A stretch of 64,000 nucleotides of DNA from positions 104,444 to 168,443 of the forward strand of contig JAREIK010010164.1 of the NCBI GenBank assembly GCA_029783825.1, read 5' to 3'. Position 1 is the stretch's first letter. The number at the start of each line of letters is the position of its first letter. The notes below the pieces were generated by a model. The model ran no database searches and was not told where the DNA came from. It saw only the letters and a list, made by a program, of their open reading frames with translations. This DNA comes from Sapria himalayana. Its lineage: Eukaryota; Streptophyta; Magnoliopsida; Malpighiales; Rafflesiaceae. Below, piece after piece: positions 1-15,369 of this stretch. The position numbers and the translations under genes are program-made.

Positions 1-3000
1 ATTTTCTTTAGATGTAAATATAATATTTTGTTATAATAATCTTAATAATAATAAGACATTTAAATTGAATATTAGTAATTTTATTGTCATATATTAAATT
101 GAATATTAATAAATTGAATATTAGTAATGTAAATATTAGTTAGATTGATAACAATTAAAATATAATTGCAAGACCTATATAAAAAGATTCAAAATCAAAG
201 TAAAATATATTACTAAATAATACTTTTTTGTTTTTATATTTTTACTTCTTTTTATAAGCTTATATTTTTTTTTGATTGAAATTAAATTATTAAAATTATA
301 TTTAAAATTATAATGAATACAAATTAAAATTAGATTTATGATTTATTATATGTGGTATACGAGTTTATGGTTTGATTATTTAAACTTTTGATGTTTAGGA
401 GTTTATTAATTATGTTTTTAGGCATTTAGTCGTTTATAGGTTTTATTTATATAATAAAAATAAAATTTTTTTTTTTAGATTTTTTCTGATTTTCAAAGGT
501 TATAACCATTAAAAATAAATTAATATTTAATATTTTTTGAAATGTGAATATAATATTTAGTTTTATTAATATTAATAATATATATGATATAAATTCAATA
601 TAAATAATTTTATTTATAGATATTATAATAATGATCAAATATTAAATTAATAAACTACTAATAATAAGATAGATATTAATTAAAAAATATTTACTAAACC
701 CAAATTGATTCAAAATTAAAGTAAAATATATTACTGGATAATAATTTTTAATTTTTAAATTTTTACTTCTTTTATAATCATATATATATATATTATTTGA
801 TTAAAAATAAATTATTTAAATTATATGTGTCGCACTCATAATTTATTTTGTAATAAAAATTTCTATAAAAATAAACTAATAAATAATTAAAATGAATATT
901 TAAATTATAATATATTGAAATAAAATTTAATTTATTAAGTCATATATAGCGGTTTAATGGTTTATGTATTTAGGCATTACGGGGTTTAAAAGTTTACTGA
1001 TATAAGTATGTATGCATTTAGTGGTTTATAGGTTTTATTAAAAAAATAAAATAACATAAATTTTATTTTTATTATTTTTTCATATTTCCAAAGGTTATAA
1101 CCTTTGTAAATATAATAATTTTAAAATTTTATTCAAAAGTGAATTCAATATTTAGTTATAATAATCATTATATTTATATATCATATAAATTTAATATACA
1201 CAATTTTATTGATAAATATTCCAATAATGATAAAAAAAATTAATAAACAATTATTAATAAGATAGATATCAATTAAAATATAAATACAAAATCTAAAATG
1301 ATTCAAAAGGAGAGCAAAATATATTACTATATAATAAATTTTAGTTTTTAAATTTTTATTCTTTTTATAAATTTATCTATTTTTTTCGATGAAAAATAAT
1401 TTATATAAATTATATTTGTTCTAACTCATAATTTATTTTGTAATTAATATTTATATAACAATAAACAAAAAAATAATTAAAATTAATATTTAAAATTATA
1501 ATGAAAAAAATAATATTTAGATTTATTATTATTATTATTATTTAGGGTTACCGGTTTAAAAGGATTATTATTTATTATTTAGGGTTTTAGAGATTTAAGA
1601 GTTATTTAATTAAGTGTTTAGGCATTTAGTGGTTTATAGGTTTTATTTAAATAATGAAATATCAAAAAAAATTATTTTTTTATTTTTTCACATTTTTAAA
1701 GGTTATAACCTTTGAAAATATAATAATTTTAAAAATCTTTTCAAAAGTGAATTCAATATTTACTTATAATAATGATTATATTTAAATATCAAATAAATTA
1801 ATATAAACAATTTTATTGATAAATATTCTAATAATGATCAAAAAATAAATTAATAATCTATTATTAATAAGATAGATGAAATTAAAATATAATTACAAAA
1901 CCAATAATGATCCAGAAGCATAGCAAATTATATTATTATATAATAATTTTTTGTTTTAATTTTTTTTCTTTTAATAAGTTTATCTATATTTTTTTGATGA
2001 AAAATAATTTATATAAATTATAATTGTCTAACACATAATTTATTTTGTTATTAATATTTATATAAAAATAAACAAAGTAAATAATTAAAATGAATATTTA
2101 AAATTATAATGAAAAAAATAAAAATGAGATTTATTGTTTATTATTTAGGATATATCTGATTAAAAAAAATTATATATTTAAGGTTTTGAGATTTAGAAGT
2201 TATTCATTTAAGTATTTATGCATTTAGTGGTTTATAGGTTTTATTTAAACATTGAAATAACAAATAAACTATTTTTGATATTTTTTCAAAATTTCAAAGA
2301 TTATAACCTTTGAAAATATAATAATTTTAAAATTTTTTAAAAATGTGAATATAATATTTAGTAATAATTATTATTATAACAATATATAATATAAACTAAA
2401 TATAAACAATTTTATTGATAGATATTATATTAATTATTAAAAAATAAATTAATTAACTATTATTAATATGATAGATATAAATTAAAATTTAATTACAAAA
2501 CTAAAATGATTAAAAATCAAAGTAAATTTTTTACATAATAATAATTTTTTTTTAGTTTTGCCTCATTTTATAGGATTATATATTTTTTGATAAAAAATAA
2601 ATTATTTAATTATATTTGTATCACTCATAATTTATTTTGTAATTAATATTTCAAAAAATTATTTAAATTATATTTATGGTTTACTAGTTTAAAGGTTTAA
2701 GTATTTAGGGGCTTCGGGGTTTAAAAGTTTAGAGATTTATGTGTTAGGTATTTAATGGTTTATAAGATTATTTAAACAATGATATAACAAAAAATTTATT
2801 TTTGTTATTTTTTCTCATTTTCGAAGGTTATATAACCTTTGAAAATATAAGAATTTTTAAATTTTTTAAATGTGAATACTATATTTAGTTTTGATAATAT
2901 TAATAATTATATATCATGTAAATTCAATATAAACAATTATATTGATAGATATTATATTAATGATCGAAAAATAAATTAATAAACTATTATAAATAAGATA

Positions 3001-4542
3001 TATATTATTTAAAATATATTTGCAAAACCTAAATTTATTTAAAATCAAAGTAAAATAAATTACTAAATAATAATGTTTTTGATGTTTTGCTTATTTTTAT
3101 AAGTTTATATTTTTTGTTCTTAAAAGTATATTATTTAAATTATATTTTTCTTCCTCATAATATATTTTGTTATTTATAATTCTATAAAAATAAACTAAAA
3201 AAATAATTAAAATGAATATTTAAAATTATAATGAATACAAATAAAAGTGAGATTTATTATTTATTATTCAGTATATACACTTTTAATGGTTTAGGTATTT
3301 AGTTATTTTGGGGTTTAGTGATTTAAGTGTTTATGCCTTTAGTGATTTATAGTTTTTATTTAAAGAATTAAAAAACAAAAAATTTAATTTATTGTTTTTT
3401 TTAATTTTTGAAGGTTATAACCTTTGAAAATATAATAATTTTTAATTTTGTTTAAATGTGAATATAATATTTAGTTATAATAATCTTAATAATTATATAT
3501 AATGTAAACTCAATATAAATAATTTTATTAATAGATATTATAATAAAGATCAATAAATAATTAATAAACTATTATTAAAATTAATGATATAAATTAAAAC
3601 ATAAAAGCAAAATCTAAAATGATACAAAATCAAAATAAAATATTTTACTAAATAATAAATTTTTGTTTTTAAAATTGTGCCTATTTTTATAAGCTTATAT
3701 TTTTTTGATGAAATATAAATTATTTAAAGTATATCAGTCTCACTAATAATTTATTTTGTAATTAATATTTCTATAAAAATAAACTAATAAATAATTAAAA
3801 TAAAAATTTAAAATTATACTGAATAAAAATTAAAATGAGATTTATGAATTTATTATTAATGTACACCTGTTTAATGGTTTAAGTATTTAGAAGTTTTGTC
3901 GCTTAAAAGTTTAGCAATTTATGTTTTTAGGCATTTAGTGGTTTATAGGTTTTATTTAAACAATAAAATAACAATAAAAAATTTGAAATTTTTTCTCATT
4001 TTCATAGGTTATAACCTTTAAAAATATAATAATATTTAAAATTTTTTGAAATGTGAATACAATATTTAGTTATTTTAATATTAATAAATATATATCATTT
4101 AAATTCAATATAAACAATTTTATTCATAGATAAAATAATAATGATGAAAAATTAAATTAATAAACAATTAATAATAAGATAGATATTAATTAAAAAATAT
4201 TTACAATACCCAAATCAATTCAAGATTAAACTATAATAAATTAATGTATAATAATTTTTAATTTTTAAATTTTTACTTCTTTTATGAGCATATATATTTT
4301 TTAATTAAAAATAAATTATTTAAATTATATTTGTCGCACTCATAATTTATTTTGTAATAAATATTTTATAAAAATATACTAATAAATAATTAATATCAAT
4401 ATTTAAAATTATAATAAATAAAATAAAAATTAGATTTATTAATTATTAAGTAGTATATAGCGGTTTAATAGTTTATGTATTTAGGAGTTTACTAATTTAC
4501 CTATATATGCATTTAGTGGTTTATATGTTTTATTTGAAAAAT

Positions 4543-4573
4543 AAAATAACAAAAAATTTATTTTTGTTATTTT
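4543..4573. repeat. Inverted repeat preceding the palindrome box, type example
   Basis: Two perfect 13-bp arms around a 5-nt loop ATTTA; the conserved part of the arms is ATAACAAAAA and TTTTTGTTAT. It lies about 10 bp upstream of the main palindrome box of the same monomer (centre near 4591). Equivalent structures are seen near 2785, 30115 and 50445, and in weaker form in many other monomers, so the satellite carries two dyad structures side by side. Confidence 0.85.
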
Positions 4574-7500
4574 TTGATATTTTCAAAGGTTATAACATTT
4601 GAAAATACATTAAATTTTAAATTTTTTTCTAAAGTGAATACAATCTTTAGTCATAATAATCATTATATTTATATATTATATAAATTCAATATAAATAATT
4701 TTATTGATAAATATTTCAATAATGATCAAAGAATAAATTATAATGAAATAAATAATATTGAGATTTATTATTTATTATTTAGGGTATACCTGTTTAAAAT
4801 GATTATCTATTTTAAAATAAATCATTAAAATTAGATATAATATAAACTAATTCTAATTAATTTTATTGATAGATATGATATTAATTATCAAAATATAAAT
4901 TAATAAACTATTATTAATATGATAGATATAAATTAAATATAAATAATTTTAATGACAGATATTATAATTATGATCAAAAATTAAATTAATAAACTATTAT
5001 TAATAATATAAATATTAATTAAAATATATTTACATTACACAAAATGATTAAAAATCAAATAAAAATATATTACTAAATAATAATATTTAATTTTTAAATT
5101 TTCCATCTTTTTATAAGCTTATATTTTTATGATTAAAAATAAATTATTTAAATATTATCTGTCTCACTCGAAATTTATTTTATAATAATTTTTCTAAAAA
5201 ATTAAAATATAAATAATTTTTAAATTTTTTTCAAAAGTGAATACAATATTTATTTATAATAATCATAATAATTATATATCATATAAATTCAATATAAATA
5301 ATTTTATTCATAGATATTCTAATAATTATTAAAAAATAAATTAAAAATCTATTATGAATAACATTGATATTACTTAAAATATAATATTAAAACCTAAAAT
5401 GATTGAAAACCAAAGCAAAATAAATTACTTAATAATAAATTAATTAATAAACTAGTATTAATAAGAATGCTATAAATTAAAATATAATTACAAAATCTAA
5501 AATAATTCAAAATCAAAATAAGATATATTAATAAAAAATAATTTTTTATTTTTAAAATTTTGCCTCTTTTTATAAGCATATATATTTTTTTAATGAAAAA
5601 TAAATTATTTAAATTATATCTGTCTCACTAATAATTTATTTTGTAATAATTTTTTTATAAAAATAAACTGATAAATAATTAAAATGAATATTTAAAATTA
5701 TAATGAATACTAATGAAAATGAGAATTATGATTTATTATTTAAACTATACTAATTTAATGTTTTGAGTATTTATGAGCTTTGTGGATTAGAAGTTTACTC
5801 ATTTTAGTATTTAGACATTTAGTGGTTTATAGGTTTTATTTAGTAAATAAAATAAAATAAAGTATTTTTGTTATTTTTTCTCATTTTTGAAGATTATAAC
5901 ATTTGAAAATATAATAATTTTTAATTTTTTTTTGAAAAGTGAATACAATATGAAGTTAATAATCATAAAAATTTAATATCATATAAATTCAATATAAATT
6001 ATTTTATTGGTATATATTATAATAATGATCATACAAAATATTAATAAACAATTATTAATAAGTTAAATATTGTTTAAATTATATTTGAAAAACCTAAAAT
6101 GATTCAAAATCAAAGTTAAATATTTTCTTAAATATTAATTTTAAATTTTTAAATTTTTGTATCCATTATATGCTTATATATTTTTTGATAAAAAATAAAT
6201 TTTTTAAATTATATTTGCCTCTCTATTAATTTATTTTTTAATTTATATTTCTATAAAAAATAAACTAATAAATAATTAAGAGTATGTTTAAAATTATAAT
6301 GAATACTAATAAAAATGAGATTTATTATTTATTATATATAGTATACTGGTTTAATGGTTAAATTATTTAGGGGTTTTGTCGTTTAGAAGTTTAGCAATTT
6401 ATGTTTTTAGGCATTTAGTGGTTTATAGGTTTTATTTATATAAAAAAAAATAAAAAAATTTTTTTTTGATTTTTTCTGATTTTCAAAGGTTATAATCTTT
6501 GAAAAAAAAATAATTTTTAAAATTTTTTGAAATGTGAATACCATGTATAATTATATTAATCTTACTAATTATATATCATATAAATTAAATATAAATAATT
6601 TTAATGATAGATATTATAATAATGATCAAAAATTAAATTAACAAACTTTTATTAAAAATCTAAATATTAATTAAAATATATTTACATAACACAAAATTAT
6701 TCAAAATCAAGTCAAAATATATTACTAAATAATAATATTTAATTTTTAAATTTTTATTTCTTTTTATAAGCTTATATATTTTTTTTGATTAAATATAAAT
6801 TATTTTACTATTATTTGTCTCATTCGAAATTTATTTCGAATTAATTTTTCTAAAAAATTAAACTATAAATAATTAAAATGAATATTTAACATTATAATAA
6901 ATAGAAATATAAATGAGATTTATTATTTAATATGTAGAATATAGCTATTAAAAGGTTTATCTATTTAAGGGTTTCGGGGTTTATTAACTTACTGATTTAA
7001 GTAAGAAATCATTTAATGATATATAGGTTTTATTTAAAAAATAAAATAACAAAAAATTTATTTTTATTATTTTTTATCATTTTTTAAGGATATAACATTT
7101 GAAAATATAATAATTTTAAAATTTGTTTCAAAAGTGAATACAATATTTATTTATAATAATCATAATAATTATATATCAAAAAATAAACAATATAAACAAT
7201 TTTATTGATAGATATTCTAATAATTATCAAAAAATAAATTAATAATCTATTATGAATAAGATTGATATTACTTAAAATATAATATCAAAACCTAAAATGA
7301 TTCAAAAGCAAAGCAAAATATATAACTAAATAATAATTATTTGTTTTTAAATTTTTATTCTTTTTATAAGCTTATCTATTTTTTGATGAAAATTAAGTTT
7401 ATAAATTATATTTTTAACTCATAATTTATTTTATAATTAATACAGATATACAAATAAAAAACTAATAATCAAAATGATTTTTTTAAATTATAATGAAAAC

Positions 7501-8416
7501 AAATAAAAATAAGATTTATTAATTATTATTTAGTGTATACCAGTTTAAAGGATTATCTATATTGGGGTATCGGGATTTTTTATTTAGTGATTTAAGTGTT
7601 TAGGCATTTAGTGGTGTATAGGATTTATTTAAACAATGAAATAACATAAAAAATATATTTTTTTTCTATTTTTTCACATATTCAAAGGTTATAATCTTTG
7701 AAAATATAAAAATTATAAAACTTTTTTCAAAAGTCAATACAATATTTAGTTAAAATAATTATTAAATTTATATATCATATAAATTCAATATAAACATTTT
7801 TATTGATAAATATTCTAATAATGATCAAAAAATAAATTAATAATCTATTATTAATAAGATATATATCATTTAGAATAAATTACAAATATTAAAATGATTC
7901 AGAAGATAAGCAAAATATATTACTATATAAAATTTGTTGTTTTGAAATTTGTTTTTTAAAATTTATCTATATTTTTTTTGATGAAAAATAATTTATATAA
8001 TTTATATTTGTTTAACACAATTTATTGTGTAATTAATATTTATATAAAAATATACAAATAAATAATTAAAATGAATATTTAAAATTATAATGAAAAAAAA
8101 TAAGTTTTATTATTTATTATTTAGGGTATACCAGTTTAATTTAAATTAGATCTATCTAACTATAATTTATTTTGTAATTAATATTTTAAATAAAAATAAA
8201 CTGATAAATAATAAAAGTAAAAATTTAAAATTAAATTGAATAAAAATTAAAATGAAATTTATGATTTATAATTAATGTATATTAGTTTAATTGTTTAAGT
8301 ATTTAGAGGTTTTGTCATTTAAGAGTTTAGCGATTTATATTTTTAGGCATTTAGTGGTTTATAGGTTTTATTTAAATAATAAAATAACAATAAAAAATTT
8401 AGCAATTTTTTCTAAT

Positions 8417-8497
8417 TTTCATAGGTATTTTAACTATTTAATATTTAATATTTTCATATGTATTTTCATAGGTATTTAATATTTTCATAGGTATTTA
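8417..8497 (+). repeat. Local microduplication inside a palindrome box
   Basis: The left arm of the palindrome box, here TTTTCATAGGT, is followed by three imperfect copies of a 20-25 bp block (core TTTTCATAGGTATTTAATA) before the right arm ATAACCTTTGAAAA resumes. No other monomer shows this expansion. It looks like replication slippage or hairpin-templated repair at the palindrome; the mechanism is inference. The 62-codon frame crossing it is repeat sequence. Confidence 0.75.
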
Positions 8498-11400
8498 TAA
8501 CCTTTGAAAATATAATAATATTTAATATTTTTGAAATGTGAATATAATATTTAGTTATAATAATATTAATAATTATATATCATATAAATTCAATATAAAC
8601 AATTTTATTTATATATATTATTATAATGATCAAAAATTAAATTATTAAACTATTAATAATAAGATTGATATTCATTAAAAAATATTTACAAAACCTAAAT
8701 TGAATCAAAATTAAAGTAAAATATATTACTTAATAATAATTTTTAATTTTAAAATTTTTACTAATTTTATAAGCGTAAATACTTTTATTGATTAAAAATA
8801 AATTATTTAAATTATATTTCTCGTACTCATAATTTATTTTGTAATAAATATTTGTATAGAAATAAACTAATAAATAATTAAAATAAAATTCAAAATTATA
8901 ATAAATAGAAATAAAAATTAGATTTATTAATTATTAAGTAGTATATAGCGGTCTAATGGTTTATTTATTTACGCATTACGAGATTTAGGAGTTACTGATT
9001 TAACTGTGTATGCATTTAGTAGTTATAGGTTTTATTTAAAAAATAAATAAACAAAAAATTTATTTTTATTATTTTTTGATATATTCAATTGTTATAACCT
9101 TTGATAATATAATAAATTTTAAATTTTTTTCAAAAGTTAATACAATATTTAGTTATAATAATCATTATATTTATATTTCATATAAATTAAATATAAATAA
9201 TTTTAGTGATAAATATTCTAATAATGATCAAAAAATAAATTAATAATCTATTATTAATTAGATATATATCAATTAAAATATAATTACAATACCTAAAATG
9301 ATTAAGAAGGAAAGCAAAATATATTACTATATAATAAAATTTTGTTTTGAATTTTTTTTTCTTTTTATAAGTTTATCTATATTTTTTGATGAAAAATAAT
9401 TTATATAAATTATATTTGTCTAACTCATAATTTTATTGTAATTAATATTTAATAAAAATAAACGAATAAATAATTAAAATGAATATTTTAAATTATAATA
9501 AAAAAATAATATTGAGATTTATTATTTATTATTTAGGGTATACCATTTTAAAAGGATTATCTATTTATGGTTTTCGAGATTTCAGAGTCATTGACTTAAG
9601 TGTTTAAGCATTTAGTAGTTTATCGGATTTATTTAAACAATGAAATTACAAAAAAATTATTTTTGATATTTTCTCACATTTTCAAAGGTTATAACCTTGG
9701 AAAATTTAATAATTTTAAATTTTTTTTAAAAAATGTGAATACAATATTTAGTAATAAGAATCATTATAATTTTATATAATATAAACTAAATATAAACAAT
9801 TTTATTGATAGATATGATATCAATTATCAAAAAATAAATTAATATGCTATTATTAATATGATAGATATAAATTAAAATATAATTGCAAAACCTAAATTTA
9901 TTCAAAATCAAAGTAAAATTTATTACCAAATAATAATAATTGTTTTTTAGGGTTTGCTTCTTTTTATAAGCTTATATTTTTTGTTGATGAAAAATAAATT
10001 ATTTAAATTATATTTAAGGTTTACGAGTTTAAAGTTTTAAGTATTTAGGGGCTTTTGTGTTTTGTAGTTTATAGATTTAAGTGTTTAGTCATTTACTGGT
10101 CTATAAGTTTTATTTAAACAATGATATAACAAAAAATTTATTTTTATTTTTTTTTCTAATTTTTGAAGGTTATAACCTTTGAAAATATAAAAATTTCTAA
10201 TTTTTTTTCAAATGTAAATATAATATTTAGTTATAATAATCTTAATAAATATAAGTCATTTAAATTCAATATAAATAATCACATTGCAAGATATTATAAT
10301 AATGATCAATAAATAAATTTATAAACTATTATTAATTAGGTAGATATTATTTAAAATATATTTGCAAAATCTAAATTTATTCAAAATCAAAGTATATATT
10401 ACTGAAAATAATTTTTTTTAATATTTTGCTTTTTTTATAAGCTTATATTTTTGTTATTAAAAATAAATTATTTAAATTATATTTGTATTCCTCATAATTT
10501 ATTTTGTAATTTATAATTCTATAAAAATAAACTAATAAATAATTAAAATAAATATTTAAAATTATAATGAATACAAATAAAATTGAGATTTATTATTTAT
10601 TATTCAGGATATACATGTTTAATGGTTTAAGTATTTAGGTGTTTTGGGGTTTAGTCATTTAAGTGTTTATGCCTTTGGTGATTTTATCTAATTTTGGAAG
10701 GTTATAACCTTTGAAAATATAATAATTTTTAATTTTTTTAAAATGTGAATATAATATTTTGTTATAATAATATTCATAATTATATATAATCTAAAATAAA
10801 TATAAATAATTTTATTAATAGATATTATAATAATGATCAATAAATAAATTAATAAACTATTATTAATTAGAATGATCTAAATTAAAATATAATTGCAAAA
10901 TTTAAAATTATTCAAAATTAAATTAAAATAAATTACTAAATAATAATATATTGTTTTAAAAATTTTGCCTCTTTTTATGATCTTATATTTTTTTGATTAA
11001 AAATAAATTATTTATATTATATCTGTCTCACTAATAATTTATTTTGTTATTAATATTTCAATAAAAATAAACTGATAAATAATTAAAACGCATATTTAAA
11101 ATTATAATGAATATTAATAAAAATGAAATTTATTATTTATTATTTAGAGTATACGAATTTAAAAGCTTATGTATTTATGGGCTTCGGGATTTAGGAGTTT
11201 AGTAATTAAGAATTTAGGTATTTTGTGGTTTATAGATTTTATTTAAAAAATCTAATAACAAAAAATTTATTTTTTTATTTTTTCTTATTTTCAAAAGTTA
11301 TAACCTTTGAAAAGTTAATAATTTTTAAATTTTTTTAAAATGTGAAAATATTAATATGTAATAATAATCAAAATAATTATATATTATGTAAATTCAATAT

Positions 11401-14085
11401 AAATAATTTTTTTTATAGATATTATGATGACGATATTAAAATAAAATAATAAACTATTATTAATAAGATATATATTAAATAAAATTTATTTGCAAAACCT
11501 AAAATGATTCAAAATCAAAGTAAAATATATTAATAAGATAGATATTAAATAAAACTATTATTAATAAGTTAAAATATACAGGTTTAAAAGATTATATATT
11601 TTGGAGTTTTGGGATTTAAGAATTTAGTGATTTAAGTGTTTAGGCATTTAGTAGTTTATAGGTTTTATTTAAAAAATAAAATAACAAAAAATTTTATTTG
11701 TTATTTGTTCTCATTTTTGAAGGATATAACCTTTGGAACTAAAACAATTTTTCAATTTTTTGAAATGTGAATACTATATTTAGTTATGATAATCTTAATA
11801 ATTATATATCATGTAAATTCAAAATAAACAATTATATTGATATATATTATAATAATGATCATACAAAAGATTAATAAACAATTATTAATAAGATAAATAT
11901 TGTTTAAAATATATTTACAAAACATAAAATGATTCAAAATCAAAGTGAAATAGTTTACAAATTATTAATTTTAAATTTTTAAATTTTTTTATCCATTTAT
12001 AAGCATATATATTTTTTGATGAAAAATAAATTATTTAAATTATATGTGTCTCACTATTAATTTATTTTTTAATTTATATTTCTATAAAAATAAACTAATA
12101 AATAATTAAAATGTATATATAAAATTATAATGAATACTAATAAAAATGAGATTTATGATTTATTATTTCGTGTATACCTATTTAATGGTTTAAATTTATG
12201 GTGGTTTTGGGCTTAATAACTTTATTGAATTATATGTTTACAAATTTATGTGTTTATAGGTTTTATTTAATCAATGAAATAAAAAAAATTGTATTTTTAT
12301 GAATTTTCGTGATTTTCAAAGGTTATAACCTTTTAAAAAATAATAATTTTTTAATAGTTCTAAAATTTGAATACAATACTTAGTTATAATTATCTTAATA
12401 ATTATATTTGATGTAAATTCAATATAAAAAATTTTATTAATATATAATATTTTGATGATAAAGAAATAAATTAATAAATCATTATTAATAAGATAGATAT
12501 TAATTAAAATATATTTGCAGAACCAAAATAATTCAAAATAAAAGTAAATTATATTACTAAATAAAATTTTAAATTTTTGAAATTTTGTTTATTTTTATAA
12601 GCTTATATTTTTTTTCATAAAAAATAATTTATTTAAATTATATATGTCTCACTCATTATTTACTTTGTAATTAATATTTCTATAAAAATAAACTAAAAAA
12701 TAATTAAAATGAATATTTAAAATTATAATGAATACAAATAAAAATGAGATTTATTCTTTATTATTTAGGTTATATAGGTTTAATGGTTTAAGTATTTAGG
12801 GGGTTTTGGGGTTTAGGAGTCTAGAGATTTAAATGTTTAGGCATTTAGTGGTTTATAAGTTTAATTTAAATAATAAAATAATAAAAAAAATTATTTTTGT
12901 GATTTTTATAATTTTTGAAGGTTATAACATTCGAAAATATAATAATTTTTAAATTTTTTTCAAAAGTAAATATAATATTTAGTTATAATAATCTTAATAA
13001 TTATAAGACATTTAAATTCAATATAAGTAATTTTAATGTTGGATATTATAAAATTGATCAAATAATAAATTAATAATCTATTCTTAATAAGATTGATAGC
13101 AATTAAAATATAATTGCAAAACCTATACATAATGATCTAAATTATAGTAAAATATATTACTAAATAATAATTATTTGTTTTTAAATTTTTACTTCTTTTT
13201 ATATGCTAATATATTTTTTGATTATAAATAAATTATTAAAATTATAGTTGTCTCGCTCATTATTTATTTTGTAATTAATATTTCTATAAAAAATAAACTA
13301 ATAAATATTTAAAATTGTAATGAATACAAATTAGATTGAGATTTATGTTTTATTATATGTGGTATACCGGTTTAATGGTTTGATTATTTAGGATTTTGTC
13401 GTTTAGGAGTTTATCAATTTATGTTTTCTAGGCATTTAGTGGTTTATAGGTTAATTTATATAATAAAATTTAAAATATTTTTTCGATTTTTTCTGATTTT
13501 CAAAGGTTATAACCTTTTAAAATAAAATAATTTTTAAAATTTTTTGAAATGTGAATACCATGTATAATTATATTAATTTTACTAAGTATATATTATATAA
13601 ATTCAATATAAATAATTTTAATGATAGATAATATAATAATGATAAAAAATTAAATTAATAAACTATTATTAATAATATAAATATTAATTAAAATATGTTT
13701 AGATAACACAAAATGATTCAAAATCAAATCAAAATATATTACTAAATAATAATATTTAATTTTAATAATTTTCTTTCTTTTTATAAGCTTATATTTTTTT
13801 TATTAAAATAAATTATTTAAATAATATTTGTCTCACTCGAAATTTATTTTATAATTAATTTTTCTAAAAAACTAAACTATAAATAATTAAAATTAATTTT
13901 TAAAATTATAATAAATAGAAATAAAAATGAGATTAATTATTTATTAAGTAGTATATAGCAGTTAAAAGGTTTATGTATTTAGGGGTTTCGGGATTTATGA
14001 GCTTACTGATTTAAGTAAGTAATCATTTAATGATCTATAGGTTTTATTTATAAAATGAAATAACAAAAAATTTATTTTTTTTATT

Positions 14086-14126
14086 TTTTCACATTTTCAA
14101 AGGTTATAACTTTGAAAATGTGAAAA
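14086..14126. repeat. Extended inverted repeat at a palindrome box, 17-bp arms
   Basis: This monomer has 17-bp perfect arms around a 7-nt loop (GTTATAA). Both arms carry the variant CACA/TGTG where most monomers read ATAT at that position on the right arm, so the arms match each other rather than the family consensus. Confidence 0.8.
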
Positions 14127-15369
14127 TTTTAAAATTTTTTTCGAAAGTGAATACAATATTTAGTCATAATAATATTTATATTTATATATCATATAAATTC
14201 AATATAAACATTTTTATTGCTAAATATTCTAATAATGATGAAAAAATAAAATAATAATTTATTATTAATAAGATATATACCAATTAAAATAAATTTACAA
14301 AACCTAAAATGATTCAGAAGCAAAGCAAAATATATTACTATATAATAATTTTTTGTTTTGAAATTTTTTTTTCTTTTAAAAAGTTTATCTATATTATTTT
14401 GATGACAAATAATTTATAAAATTATATTTGTGTAACTCATACTTTATTTTGTAATTAATATTTATATAAAAATAAACAAATAAATAATTAAATTTGAATA
14501 TTTAAAATTAAAATGAAAAAAAAATGAGATTTATTCTTTATTATTTAGGATATACCGGTTTAATTTAAATTAGATCTATCTCACTAATAATTTATTTTGT
14601 AATTAATATTTCTATAAAAATAAACTGATAAATAATTAAAATAAAAATTAAAATTATACTGAATAATTAAAATAATTTTTTTTTTCCTATCTCAACTCAA
14701 GAATGATTGCTAAAGCTCTAACCAAAATAATATGAGCTTTTACTTTATCTCTATTAAGTCTCATCATATTTGATGTTGAATCACTGGGCTATCAAAGGTA
14801 ATTTGACTATTGCACGCTAACAGACTAAACCAAGGTTGTACCTCTATGTGTTGAAATAGTTAGTTGTTGAGGATGCTATTTATATTGATTATTGTAATTT
14901 CTTCTAAAATATCTCTCATGCACACACTCAAAGCAATTTTATTAAAACATAGTTCACCTCTAGAAAAATAATCTCATTGTAGGATATTAGTACAACCTAC
15001 CCCAGGGTTGTTTGAGTAGGGCAAGAAGTATGGGCTCTCTTTTAATCAAGAATCAAAAAATTAATTTTATTGGCATGTCTAAGCCTTTTTTTATATCCCT
15101 GTGGATATGAAAAGTATCATTTCTTTCTTTTTATATTAAATGAGTTATGTATACAAGCTCACAATACCCAAAAAGGTGCAAATGAATTATATTCAAATAT
15201 ATAAAAGGTTTTAATCATTGCTCAAAATATTAGTTTTGCATATTGACACTTGAGGTCACAAATCAAAGGAAAAAGCCATAGTGATATTTCCAATTCCAAG
15301 AATTTTAGCTAAAGAAAGTTATAAAGAGTAGTACTCGAGCTTTAACTATATCTAGGGTCATGACTTTTG

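Larger units (their letters stand above)
1..14674 (+). repeat. Satellite array segment A, about 590-bp monomers
   Basis: About 23 tandem diverged monomers. The palindrome box recurs near 497, 1094, 1702, 2303, 2829, 3414, 4012, 4591, 5892, 6490, 7090, 7690, 8498, 9092, 9692, 10170, 10700, 11300, 11735, 12325, 12922, 13507 and 14105, so most spacings are 580-607 bp. Short spacings (about 480-530 bp) occur where a length variant joins the A/T-rich part directly to the octamer run (near 2665 and 10005). Long spacings occur where a second variant inserts extra sequence (near 8135 and 14565). Boxes were lost by deletion near 4810 and 5215. The short open reading frames here (for example 447-638 minus, 4574-4828 plus, 8291-8479 plus) are low-complexity I/N/F/Y/K translations of the repeat and are not genes. 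I see no gene in this segment. Confidence 0.9.

Noticed and set aside
447..638. I/N/F/Y/K-rich short frames across the array (also 4574-4828, 5394-5579, 8291-8479, 27202-27399, 45392-45619, 46748-46933, 47592-48289, 56216-56431)
   Set aside because: Low-complexity translations of satellite DNA at recurring monomer positions; no conserved start or length.
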